A stretch of DNA of 32,707 nt from JAZKFR01 sp040386295 (GCA_040386295.1 JAZKFR010000071.1:1-32707), one strand, 5' to 3'. Counted from the first letter of the stretch, positions 1-8,056 are shown. Made by a program: numbers and translations. Notes: a model not told the origin generated them from the letters alone.

Positions 1-1175
1 CGGAAGGTCTCTAATTCTTGTGCGCTGGCCGCAGGTCCGATCAGCATTCCGTAGCCCCCAGCGCCGTGTGTTTCTTTTACTACCAGCTCGGCGAGATGTG
101 CTAATACGTGCTGCCTTTCTTTGGCTTTGCGACATTGGAAGGTAGGGACGTTGTTCAATAAAGCGTCTTCGTCGAGATAAAACTTAATCATGTCAGGTAC
201 GTAGGGGTAAATCGATTTGTCGTCCGCGACGCCGGTGCCAACCGCGTTGGCTAGGGTGACTTGGCCAGCGCGGTAAGCGCCGAGCAGCCCGCGCACACCG
301 AGTATCGAGTCGGCACGGAAGACCTGGGGGTCGAGAAAATCATCGTCAAGGCGACGGTAGATCACATCGACACGTTGCGGCCCTTGCGTCGTGCGCATGT
401 AAACGGTGTCTTGTTCGACGAATAGATCCTGCCCTTCAACCAGCTCAACGCCCATTTGTTGCGCCAGAAAAGCGTGTTCGTAGTAGGCGCTGTTGTATTG
501 CCCAGGGGTCAGTACGACGACGCTAGGGTCGCTGATGCCGTGTGGTGCGACGGTGCGTAAATTTTCTAGTAGCAAATCGGGGTAATGCGCTACCGGCGCA
601 ACCCGATTACGCGCAAAGAGATCGGGGAACAAACGCATCATCATGGCGCGATTTTGCAGCATGTACGAGACGCCCGAAGGCACGCGCAAGTTATCTTCAA
701 GCACGTAAAACTCGGCGCCCTGCTGCGCATTGGTTGCGCGCACCACGTCAATGCCCGCGATGTGCGCATAAATATCGTAAGGCACGTTCAAGCCGTGCAT
801 GATCGAACGATATTGCGCGTTATGCAGTACTTGTTCGGCAGGGATAACGCCCGCTTTAATGATTTTTTGTTCGTGGTAAATATCGTGCAGAAAAAGGTTG
901 AGCGCGCGCACTCTTTGCCGCAAACCACGCTCTAAAAACGTCCATTCGTCCGCTGGGATGATGCGCGGAATCAAGTCGAACGGGATTAGGCGTTCGGTTC
1001 CTTCGGCGTCGCCATAGACCGTGAAGGTGATGCCGACGCGATGAAAAAATAGGTCGGCTTCGGCACGTTTGTCGCGCAACACCGTTGCACTTTGCGCTTG
1101 CAGCCAAGCGTGGAAAGACGCGTAGTGCGCACGCGGCACAGTAGCGGCGGAATACATCTCGTCAAAAATGGACAT
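1..1175 (-). CDS. Circularly permuted ATP-grasp ligase (DUF404/DUF407 type), C-terminus cut by window edge
   Basis: I translated this from the reverse strand: it begins MSIFDEMYSA and stays open for about 391 codons to the window edge. Signature stretches of the circularly permuted ATP-grasp family are present: YVLEDNLRVPSGVSYML, VVLTPGQYNSAYYEHAF, VIYRRLDDDFLDP, NAVGTGVADDKSIYPYVP and VVKETHGAGGYGM, whose Lys is expected to contact ATP. Family members are usually about 470-480 residues, so roughly the last 80-90 are missing. ATP-grasp enzymes join a carboxylate to an amine through an acyl-phosphate; the substrates of this subfamily are not established. Close homologues occur with alpha-E, transglutaminase and Anbu genes, and two of those partners lie directly to the right. 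The gene is divergent from anbu. The ATG at 1175 lacks a clear Shine-Dalgarno, so the start is probable rather than certain. Confidence 0.9.
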   Translation of the reverse strand, partial: MSIFDEMYSAATVPRAHYASFHAWLQAQSATVLRDKRAEADLFFHRVGITFTVYGDAEGTERLIPFDLIPRIIPADEWTFLERGLRQRVRALNLFLHDIYHEQKIIKAGVIPAEQVLHNAQYRSIMHGLNVPYDIYAHIAGIDVVRATNAQQGAEFYVLEDNLRVPSGVSYMLQNRAMMMRLFPDLFARNRVAPVAHYPDLLLENLRTVAPHGISDPSVVVLTPGQYNSAYYEHAFLAQQMGVELVEGQDLFVEQDTVYMRTTQGPQRVDVIYRRLDDDFLDPQVFRADSILGVRGLLGAYRAGQVTLANAVGTGVADDKSIYPYVPDMIKFYLDEDALLNNVPTFQCRKAKERQHVLAHLAELVVKETHGAGGYGMLIGPAASAQELETF

Positions 1176-1354
1176 CGGCGACGCTTTATAAGAAATTGGA
1201 GTGCTTAATAAATAGGCCTAGAAGCAATAATAATGCCTGATGCTGTCGGCTCCGCTCAATGGCCTTTCCTTGCTTGCTGCTGAGCGCATCTCAACACGGC
1301 AACAAAAGAGATGCGCTAGAATCGTCGTCCTTCCTACACTGTGAAATTAAGAAC
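1176..1354. promoter_or_regulatory. Divergent intergenic region between the ATP-grasp gene and anbu, with a candidate anbu promoter
   Basis: This 179-bp gap separates the two divergent starts, so both promoters should lie here or just inside the genes. On the plus strand TAGAAT at 1317-1322 is a good -10 candidate, about 33 bp before the anbu ATG. The best upstream match, TCAACA at 1291-1296, is a poor -35 at a wide 20-bp spacing. On the minus strand a TATAAA-like string at 1185-1190 is too close to the ATP-grasp ATG to give a normal leader. No operator palindrome stood out. The promoter call is inference. Confidence 0.4.
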
Positions 1355-2083
1355 ATGACTTATTGCGTCGCCATGCTGCTCGATGCTGGAATGCTTTTTG
1401 CATCAGACTCGCTAACCAATGCGGGTGTCGATAATGTTGCGAAGTTTTCCAAAATGCACCAATTCATCAACCCTGGCGAGCGGGTGATCACCATTTTGAC
1501 GGCGGGTAATCTGTCGGTAACGCAAAACTGCATCAGTATTTTGGAGCAGCAAGCGTACAGCGGCGAGCCAGTCAATATGCGTAATTGCGCTTCCATCTTT
1601 GACGCCGCAACCCTGCTCGGTGAAGCCTTGCGTGAGGTCAAACGGCGCGATGGTGCCACGTTTCTGGCAAACAATATCGATGCTAGCTCGAGTTTTATTA
1701 TCGGCGGCCAAATTCGCGGCGAACGTCAGCGTTTATTCATGGTGTACAACGAAGGCAATTTTATCGAAGCGACAACGGATACGCCTTATTTTCAGATCGG
1801 TGAAATCAAGTACGGTAAGCCCATCATCGACCGCGTGGTCAAAAGCAACATTGCTCTGGCTGACGCCGCAAAATGTACTTTGGTTTCTTTTGATTCGACG
1901 ATGCGCTCCAATCTTTCCGTCGGCTTGCCGATCGATCTGATGATTATGGACGCCAATACGTACATGGTGCGCATGCAGCGCCGTATCGACGAAAACGATC
2001 ATTATTTTCAAATGATCCACAGCACCTGGGGCGATGGCCTGCGCGAGGTGTTTAAGCGACTGCCTGATCCGGGCTGGGTTTGA
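1355..2083 (+). CDS. Anbu: proteasome/HslV-like self-compartmentalising peptidase
   Basis: This 242-residue protein belongs to the Ntn-hydrolase proteasome-type family called Anbu (COG3484). I chose the ATG at 1355 rather than an in-frame ATG at 1259. It places Thr directly after Met, and Met removal would expose the catalytic Thr1 as in HslV. Counting from that Thr, Asp17 lies in FASDSLTNAG and a Lys at about 32 in KFSKMH, matching the Thr1/Asp17/Lys33 triad of proteasome beta subunits. The length fits the family. Published structures show open-ring or helical assemblies and no known partner ATPase; the biological substrate is unresolved. It lies between the ATP-grasp gene (divergent) and the transglutaminase-amidoligase gene (same strand, 290 bp on). 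I expect it to trim or recycle the peptide product of those enzymes, which is inference. Confidence 0.94.
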   Translation: MTYCVAMLLDAGMLFASDSLTNAGVDNVAKFSKMHQFINPGERVITILTAGNLSVTQNCISILEQQAYSGEPVNMRNCASIFDAATLLGEALREVKRRDGATFLANNIDASSSFIIGGQIRGERQRLFMVYNEGNFIEATTDTPYFQIGEIKYGKPIIDRVVKSNIALADAAKCTLVSFDSTMRSNLSVGLPIDLMIMDANTYMVRMQRRIDENDHYFQMIHSTWGDGLREVFKRLPDPGWV

Positions 2084-2373
2084 TTCTCAGCGTTTGCTGA
2101 GCGCTGGATCTGAGCTTGCGTTTGAGTTTGAGTTTGGGTCTGAGATTGTGTTTGATGTTGATTCACCCCGCAGGCGAGATTTTCTCGTCTGCGCCTAGCC
2201 TGACTAGAGCAAGCGCTATAGCTGGTTTTGCTCGCATTTCGTGTTTGACACGAAGTGAAATTACCTCTGTTTTAGCTTTCGCCAAATAGCGCAAACTACT
2301 TGTCGCTCAGCGGACAGCATTGCTATCAATTGCTGTCAGCTGGTCTCTCTTGCCTCCTCTACGAGTTTCCGAA
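2084..2373. other. Intergenic region between anbu and the transglutaminase gene, with low-complexity tract and two hairpins
   Basis: This 290-bp stretch has no credible gene. From about 2109 to 2160 it is a degenerate run of TGAGTTTG-like units. At 2169-2193 an 11-bp inverted repeat with one G-T pair encloses a TTT loop, without a following T-run. At 2238-2254 a second perfect 7-bp inverted repeat, TTCGTGT/ACACGAA, flanks TTG. The hairpins may terminate or attenuate transcription from anbu or stabilise mRNA ends; the sequence does not decide. I see no convincing promoter for the next gene. Confidence 0.5.
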
Positions 2374-5300
2374 ATGTCTATCCGTGTCGCGCTACAGCAC
2401 AGTACTCGCTACCAATTTGACCGCGCCGTGACGCTGACGCCGCACGAAATTCGCTTACGTCCGGCGCCGCATTGCCGCACCCATATTCTGGCCTATTCGC
2501 TCCAAATTGAGCCCAAGCGGCATTTCTTGAATTGGCAACAGGATCCCTACGGTAATTACATCGCGCGCTTGGTTTTTCCTGAACCCACCAAGTCTCTAAG
2601 CGTCACGGTCGACCTGGTGGCCGAGATGACGGTGATCAATCCTTTCGATTTTTTTGTCGAGCCAAGTGCCAGTTTTTTCCCCTTTGTGTACGAGCCCTTG
2701 CTGGCCGAAGAGCTGACTTCTTTTCTCGCCGTGCCGAGTCCAACACCACGCTTGGCAGCGCTGCTCGAAACAATCAAAGAAAACCATATCAAATCTGGGA
2801 TGCGCACCACCGATGTGCTGGTCGCAGTCAATCGTGCCATTTTTCAGTGCACGCGCTACTTGGTGCGTTTGCAAGCGGGTGTGCAAACGCCTGAAGAAAC
2901 CTTGAGTTTAGGTTCGGGCTCTTGCCGTGATAGTAGTTGGCTGTTGATTCACCTACTACGTCATTTAGGCATTGCGGCGCGCTTTGCCTCGGGCTATTTG
3001 ATCCAGCTCAAAGCTGATGTCGCGGCACTAGATGGCGCGAGCGGGCCAGAATCTGACTTTACTGATTTGCACGCCTGGGCTGAGGCCTATCTGCCTGGCG
3101 CCGGTTGGGTCGGTTTAGACCCCACCTCTGGCTTGCTCGCTGGCGAAGGCCATATTCCTTTGGCGTGCACCGCAACGCCACAGAGTGCCGCACCGATTAG
3201 CGGCGCGACAGAGGTTTGCTCGGTGGACTTCTCGGTCACGATGAATGTCTCGCGTTTGCACGAAGATCCGCGTGTGACCAAACCATTTTCTGCAGCACAG
3301 TGGCAAGCCATTGATGCGCTCGGTGCCCAGGTTGATCGGGCGCTCTCAGCGCAGGATGTGCGCTTGACCCAAGGGGGTGAGCCGACCTTCGTTTCAATCG
3401 ACGACATGGCGGGCGAAGAATGGAATTACAGCGCACTCTCGGCGAAAAAACTCGCCCTGGCGCAACAACTCAGCACCCGCTTGGCAGAGCATTTTGCTCA
3501 TGATTACCTGCTGCATACGGGGCAGGGCAAGTGGTATCCCGGAGAAGCTTTGCCGCGCTGGGCGCTCAATGTGTATTGGCGCAGCGACGGTAAGCCGCTC
3601 TGGCGTCAGCGCGAACTCTTGCTCCAGGCGGCAACGACGCAAGAAGCAGGCAAGGCCACGCTCGGCGATGCAGAAGCTTTGATGCAGCGTTTGCTGCCCC
3701 GTTTGGGCTTGAGTGCCGAGTATGTGATTACTGCCTACGAAGACATTCCCGCGCTGCTGCTAGAAGAAAGCAAGCTGCCGACGAACTTTGATCCCCTACA
3801 ACAAGAGCTCGCTTCGTCGACAGAACGTGCCCGTTTGGCACGCCTACTCGCAGCCGGTTTAGATAAGCCAGCGGGCTACGTCCTGCCACTCCGCGCGCGT
3901 GCCGTAGCAAATAAAGGCAAAGCTCAGAGCAAGCGCCGGCGTGCCGAGGCGGCGCCCGAAAGCGAGCGTTCTGTGGCGAGCGACAAAGCAAGCTGGCAAA
4001 GCAGTCGTTGGCCCTTGCGTAGAGCGCGTTTGTATTTGATTGGTGGCGATTCGCCTATTGGCTTGCGTTTGCCCCTAAACACGCTGCCCTGGGTTTTGCC
4101 TGCTGACGAAGAAGTTGATTTTCCAGTCGACCCGTTTGCCGCTCGCCCGCCTTTGCCCGAGGTGGCCGCGATGCCCGACTCTGCTTTGCCGCCGCCTGCC
4201 TTGGTCAATCACGAAATCGTTAAAACAGCACTAACGCTGGAAGTGCGTGATGGACACCTACATGTTTTTTTGCCGCCCTGCCAACGTTTGGAAGATTACG
4301 TCGCGTTGCTCGGCGCGCTTGAGTCAGCGCTGCTTGAACAAAAACAAGTGGTTGTGATTGAAGGTGCGCCCCCCCCACGCGATCCGCGTTTGCAGCATTT
4401 CGCGATCACGCCAGACCCGGGGGTCATTGAGGTCAACATTCATCCGGCAGCAAGTTGGAGCGAACTGACAGAGCGCACGCGTACGCTCTATGAGGCGGCG
4501 CGTCTGACTCGACTTGGTACGGATAAATTTATGCTTGATGGCCGCCATACGGGCACGGGGGGCGGTAACCACGTCACCCTAGGGGGCGCTACGGCCGCCG
4601 ATTCGCCGCTGCTGCGCCGTCCCGATTTGCTGCGCAGCCTGCTCACTTACTGGCAAAACCATCCGGCTTTGTCTTATCTTTTTTCCGGCAATTTTATCGG
4701 CCCCACAGGACAAGCGCCGCGTGTTGATGAGGCGCGTGACGACCGTCTTTACGAATTGGAAATTGCGTTCCAACAACTACAGCAGCATTGCGTGCCCGGC
4801 AGCGAACATCCGCAGCCTTGGTTAGTCGATCGCTTATTGCGCCATCTATTGACCGATCTCACGGGCAATACGCATAGAGCTGAATTTTGCATAGACAAAC
4901 TGTATTCACCAGACAGCAGCACCGGGCGGCTTGGCTTGCTTGAGTTCCGTGCCTTTGAAATGCCGCCACATTGGCAAATGAGCGCCTTGCAAATGCTCTT
5001 GATCCGCGCCTTGGTTGCCCGCTTTTGGCAAAATCCCTACGCAGCCAAACTGATCCCTTGGGGCACTGCTTTGCACGACAAATTTATGCTGCCGCATTTT
5101 GTTGCTCAAGATTTGGCCGAAGTATTGGCTGATTTACGCGCCAGCACTTATCACTTTGACGACGCTTGGTTTGACGCTTTTATCGAGTTTCGTTTCCCCT
5201 GCTATGGCCGCATCAGCCAGGCCGGTATTACGCTCGAACTACGTCAAGCCATTGAGCCTTGGCATGTATTGGGCGAAGAAATTAGTCTCAGCGGCACCTC

Positions 5301-5781
5301 GCGTTACGTCGACTCTTCAGTCGAGCGTTTGCAACTCAAAGTCAGCGGATTAGACAACATTGAGCAGCAAAACAAAGCACGTTATCTGGTGACCTGTAAT
5401 GGTCGTTGCGTTCCCCTGAGTGCAACCCAGGTACCCGGAGAATACGTTGCCGGAATACGCTTCCGTGCCTGGAATCCGCCTTCGGCGTTGCATCCGACTA
5501 TCGCTGTTCAAGCGCCTTTGGTTTTTGATTTGCTTGACACTTGGAACGATAAATCCTTAGGCGCCTGTACCTACCATGTCACCCATCCCGGTGGCCGTAG
5601 CTACGATACTTTTCCTGTCAATGCGAACGAAGCCGAAGCGCGCCGCCAGGCTCGTTTTAGCGCTATTGCGCATACCCCGGGTAAGCTCAAAGCCAAGCCA
5701 GAGCCGCTCAATCCTGCCTATCCCTACACGCTCGATTTGCGTTGGCAGGCGCAGCAACCGCCGCCTAAATCTAAAGGCTGA
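2374..5781 (+). CDS. Large transglutaminase-like protein fused to a DUF2126 putative amidoligase
   Basis: This 1135-residue protein starts MSIRVALQHSTRYQF, the usual opening of the bacterial transglutaminase N-terminal domain. An in-frame ATG 54 bp upstream would add an unrelated hydrophobic leader and was rejected. The transglutaminase core has an intact papain-like triad: Cys184 (GSGSCRDSS), His233 (DLHAWAEAY) and Asp249 (VGLDPTSG). A basic, low-complexity linker runs near residues 505-540. The C-terminal half is DUF2126, predicted to have a glutamine-synthetase-like amidoligase fold, with DGRHTGTGGGNHV at 722-734 and LEFRAFEMPP around Glu857. There is no signal peptide, so the cytoplasm is likely. 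The chain could both cleave or transfer amide bonds and form them. It belongs with the neighbouring Anbu and ATP-grasp genes. The real substrate is unknown. Confidence 0.93.
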   Translation: MSIRVALQHSTRYQFDRAVTLTPHEIRLRPAPHCRTHILAYSLQIEPKRHFLNWQQDPYGNYIARLVFPEPTKSLSVTVDLVAEMTVINPFDFFVEPSASFFPFVYEPLLAEELTSFLAVPSPTPRLAALLETIKENHIKSGMRTTDVLVAVNRAIFQCTRYLVRLQAGVQTPEETLSLGSGSCRDSSWLLIHLLRHLGIAARFASGYLIQLKADVAALDGASGPESDFTDLHAWAEAYLPGAGWVGLDPTSGLLAGEGHIPLACTATPQSAAPISGATEVCSVDFSVTMNVSRLHEDPRVTKPFSAAQWQAIDALGAQVDRALSAQDVRLTQGGEPTFVSIDDMAGEEWNYSALSAKKLALAQQLSTRLAEHFAHDYLLHTGQGKWYPGEALPRWALNVYWRSDGKPLWRQRELLLQAATTQEAGKATLGDAEALMQRLLPRLGLSAEYVITAYEDIPALLLEESKLPTNFDPLQQELASSTERARLARLLAAGLDKPAGYVLPLRARAVANKGKAQSKRRRAEAAPESERSVASDKASWQSSRWPLRRARLYLIGGDSPIGLRLPLNTLPWVLPADEEVDFPVDPFAARPPLPEVAAMPDSALPPPALVNHEIVKTALTLEVRDGHLHVFLPPCQRLEDYVALLGALESALLEQKQVVVIEGAPPPRDPRLQHFAITPDPGVIEVNIHPAASWSELTERTRTLYEAARLTRLGTDKFMLDGRHTGTGGGNHVTLGGATAADSPLLRRPDLLRSLLTYWQNHPALSYLFSGNFIGPTGQAPRVDEARDDRLYELEIAFQQLQQHCVPGSEHPQPWLVDRLLRHLLTDLTGNTHRAEFCIDKLYSPDSSTGRLGLLEFRAFEMPPHWQMSALQMLLIRALVARFWQNPYAAKLIPWGTALHDKFMLPHFVAQDLAEVLADLRASTYHFDDAWFDAFIEFRFPCYGRISQAGITLELRQAIEPWHVLGEEISLSGTSRYVDSSVERLQLKVSGLDNIEQQNKARYLVTCNGRCVPLSATQVPGEYVAGIRFRAWNPPSALHPTIAVQAPLVFDLLDTWNDKSLGACTYHVTHPGGRSYDTFPVNANEAEARRQARFSAIAHTPGKLKAKPEPLNPAYPYTLDLRWQAQQPPPKSKG

Positions 5782-5788
5782 GATCCGG

Positions 5789-5853
5789 CGCCGAATTTAA
5801 ATGCCGAAGCTCAGTGCCGAATTTTGCTGCCGAATTTTGGTGCCGAATTTTGC
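5789..5853. repeat. Five tandem 13-bp repeats (consensus TGCCGAATTTTGC)
   Basis: Five consecutive 13-bp units run at 5789, 5802, 5815, 5828 and 5841. Units three to five differ by at most one base; the first two are more degenerate. The array begins just after the transglutaminase stop and lies in the convergent gap before the htrA stop at 5908. A 13-bp period is not a codon multiple, so this is not a coding repeat. Function is unknown. Confidence 0.8.
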
Positions 5854-5907
5854 TGCATAAGGAGACGCAGTCTGAGAGCGTCAAATCTGAGCGCTTAGTC
5901 GGGGCGC

Positions 5908-7083
5908 TTAGTTTTGTTGCTTAGGGCTAGGGCGTCTGGCGATTTGCACCTTGGTTTCGACCAGCTTGTTGGCGTGTCTTAATTTGAACGAGACCAGGCT
6001 GCCGGGAACTTGGCTGGCGATCAGGTCGAGCATGGTTTGCGGGTCTTTTACCGGTTTGTTGTCGATGGACAGCAAAACATCGCCAGGACGTATGCCCGCT
6101 GCCGCCGCCGGGCTACCACGTACCACTCCGGCAATTAAAGCGCCTTCTGTGTTTGGCAAGTCGAAAGAGCGGGCTAATTCCTCGTTGATTTCTTGCGCTT
6201 CAACGCCAATCCAGCCGCGCACGACCGTTCCGCTCTCAATGATTTGTTCCATCACGCTTTTGGCAGTTGAGACGGGAATGGCAAAGCCAATGCCAAGCGA
6301 GCCGCCTGAGCGCGAGTAAATCGCGGTGTTGATACCGATGAGATTGCCTTGGCTGTCAACCAAGGCGCCGCCTGAATTGCCCGGATTGATTGCGGCATCC
6401 GTTTGAATAAAGTTCTCGAAGGTGTTGATCCCCAAATGCGTGCGTCCTAAGGCAGAAACGATGCCCATGGTGACCGTTTGCCCCACCCCAAAGGGGTTGC
6501 CGATGGCCAAAGCCACATCACCGACACGTACACTGTCCATCTTGGCTAGGGTAATCGCTGGCAGGTTTAGCGCTTGCTTGGCTTCGCTCGAGAGAATGCG
6601 CAACACCGCCAAGTCTGACTCAGGGTCGCTGCCAACTAATTGCGCCTTAAAATTTCGTCCGTCGTTGAGCGCGATCTCGATTTGATCGGCGGCCTCGATC
6701 ACGTGGTAATTCGTCAGAACATAACCTTGGCTGCCGACGATGACGCCAGAACCCAGACCCGCATTACGTTGCACACCGGCGTCTGGGCGCTCGCCGAAGA
6801 AGTGGCGAAAAATGGGGTCGTCTAACAAAGGATTGCGCGGGACTTTGATTTCCTGTGAGGTAAAAATATGCACGATCGAAGGCAAGGCTTTTGCTGCAGC
6901 ATGGCGGTATGAACTGCTCGCCGGCAGAGGCTCCGTTGTGACAGAAGGCGTTTCTTGCAAAGCCACAACGCGATCGTGCGCACTTGGTTTGCCCAGCCAC
7001 TCTGGTTTAAGTGTGCTGAGCACAAATAAAACTGCCAGACTGATGGTCACTGCCTGTGTAAAAATCAACCAGAATTTGCGCAT
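5908..7083 (-). CDS. Membrane-anchored HtrA-family serine protease with one PDZ domain (DegS/AlgW-like)
   Basis: This 391-residue protein is an S1C trypsin-like protease. Residues 5-25 form one hydrophobic segment without an evident cleavage site, so it is probably anchored in the inner membrane facing the periplasm. The triad is intact: His127 (LTNYHVIE), Asp157 (ESDLAVLRI) and Ser237 (NPGNSGGAL). A single PDZ domain covers roughly residues 285-385 (ALIAGVVRGSPAAAAGIRPGDVLL). One PDZ plus an anchor is the DegS/AlgW layout rather than the two-PDZ DegP layout. DegS-type proteases cleave anti-sigma factors on envelope stress, but no rseA- or mucA-like gene is in view, so that role is unproven. 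It is divergent from the nif3-like gene, with only 21 bp between the starts. No Shine-Dalgarno precedes its ATG. Confidence 0.92.
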   Translation of the reverse strand: MRKFWLIFTQAVTISLAVLFVLSTLKPEWLGKPSAHDRVVALQETPSVTTEPLPASSSYRHAAAKALPSIVHIFTSQEIKVPRNPLLDDPIFRHFFGERPDAGVQRNAGLGSGVIVGSQGYVLTNYHVIEAADQIEIALNDGRNFKAQLVGSDPESDLAVLRILSSEAKQALNLPAITLAKMDSVRVGDVALAIGNPFGVGQTVTMGIVSALGRTHLGINTFENFIQTDAAINPGNSGGALVDSQGNLIGINTAIYSRSGGSLGIGFAIPVSTAKSVMEQIIESGTVVRGWIGVEAQEINEELARSFDLPNTEGALIAGVVRGSPAAAAGIRPGDVLLSIDNKPVKDPQTMLDLIASQVPGSLVSFKLRHANKLVETKVQIARRPSPKQQN

Positions 7084-7104
7084 AAATGAGAAGGAGTTTG
7101 GTCA

Positions 7105-7851
7105 ATGGAACGTGGAAAATTGGTGGCGTATTTAGATGAATTACTGTGCGTAAAAAACTTTCGCGATTATTGCCCAAATGGTTTGCAAGTGGAAGGAAGA
7201 GGCACGATTGAACGGGTCGTGATGGGCGTTAGCGCCTGTCAAGCGCTGCTTGATGCAGCGATGACGCACGCTGCCGACGCGATTTTGGTGCATCACGGTT
7301 GGTTTTGGCGCGGCGAAGAGACGCGCGTTACCGGCACGCGTAAAAAGCGACTGCACAGCCTGCTCAAGCACGACATCAATTTGCTCGCTTACCACTTACC
7401 ACTCGATAGTCATCCGCAATTCGGTAATAACGCCCAGTTAGCCGAACGTTTTGCGTGGACGGCAGAGGGGCGTTTCGCCGAGCAAGAGCTGGGCTGGTTC
7501 GGACGTACCTCTGGGCTCAGTACGCTGGAGCAGGTCAGTGCCATGATCGGCCAATCTTTACAACGTGCTCCGCTCGTTATCGGTGAGGCAAAGCGCCCAA
7601 TTCAGCGCGTTGCCTGGTGCTCTGGCGGCGCGCAGCAATACTTTGAGCAGGCCATTGCCTGCGGCGTAGATGCCTATTTAAGTGGTGAGATTTCTGAGCA
7701 AACAGTCCATCTCGCCCGCGAATCGGGCGTTGCCTACATCGCTGCTGGGCACCATGCCACTGAGCGCTATGGCGTGCAAGCACTGGCGGCGCATCTGACG
7801 CAGCAATTTGGCTTGAACTGTATCTACGTCGATATTGACAATCCGGTGTAA
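7105..7851 (+). CDS. Nif3-like dinuclear metal centre protein (YbgI family)
   Basis: This 248-residue protein matches the Nif3/YbgI family, toroidal hexamers binding a pair of metal ions. Ligand motifs are visible: VHHGWFW near residues 62-68, AYHLPLDSH near 94-102 and AAGHHATERYG near 213-223. The family is sometimes annotated as GTP cyclohydrolase I type 2, but its cellular reaction is unsettled. AAGGAG at 7091-7096 is well spaced before the ATG. An HtrA protease gene beside a Nif3 gene is familiar in betaproteobacteria, though here the two are divergent and the usual cytochrome bc1 genes are absent. Confidence 0.92.
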   Translation: MERGKLVAYLDELLCVKNFRDYCPNGLQVEGRGTIERVVMGVSACQALLDAAMTHAADAILVHHGWFWRGEETRVTGTRKKRLHSLLKHDINLLAYHLPLDSHPQFGNNAQLAERFAWTAEGRFAEQELGWFGRTSGLSTLEQVSAMIGQSLQRAPLVIGEAKRPIQRVAWCSGGAQQYFEQAIACGVDAYLSGEISEQTVHLARESGVAYIAAGHHATERYGVQALAAHLTQQFGLNCIYVDIDNPV

Positions 7852-7875
7852 GCCCCATCGGTGTCAGAGTCGATA

Positions 7876-7920
7876 CCATCCCATCCCATCCCATCCCATC
7901 CCATCCCATCCCATCCCATC
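7876..7920. repeat. Pentanucleotide microsatellite, nine perfect CCATC units
   Basis: Nine uninterrupted CCATC units begin 25 bp after the nif3-like stop and end 186 bp before yajC. Five-base repeats of this purity are prone to slipped-strand copy-number change. The tract is noncoding on both strands as far as I can tell; the minus-strand reading frame through it (Gly-Trp-Asp-Gly-Met repeats) looks spurious. Confidence 0.97.
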
Positions 7921-8050
7921 CCGATCCTTGCCTTGCTACAGCACTGTCTGCGCTTCGTATGCACGTTGCGTGTTCCGCTTCTGAGGCAAATTGGCATGAG
8001 TTAAGTAGCTTAGCCAAGCACAATTCGCGGTGTGTGGGCAGATGCGGTGA

Positions 8051-8056
8051 TACAAT
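8051..8056 (+). promoter_or_regulatory. Candidate -10 element for the yajC-secD-secF transcript
   Basis: TACAAT, in the context GTGATACAATGCCC, lies 51 bp before the yajC GTG and resembles -10 boxes elsewhere in this window. No good -35 is found 16-18 bp upstream; the nearest weak match, TTCGCG at 8024, is too far away. This is a visual call only. Confidence 0.4.

Noticed and set aside
542..935. Two plus-strand open frames across the first kilobase
   Set aside because: Both are antisense to the ATP-grasp gene, whose signature motifs run through the same region.
1185..1190. Minus-strand TATAAA as the -10 of the ATP-grasp gene
   Set aside because: It lies about 10 bp from the ATG, which would give almost no leader, and has no supporting -35.
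1259..1354. N-terminal extension of Anbu from an upstream ATG
   Set aside because: Family members need Thr at position 1 after Met removal; the extension also spans the candidate promoter.
2320..2373. 18-residue N-terminal extension of the transglutaminase
   Set aside because: MSIRVALQHSTRY at 2374 is the natural family start; the extension has no matching motif.
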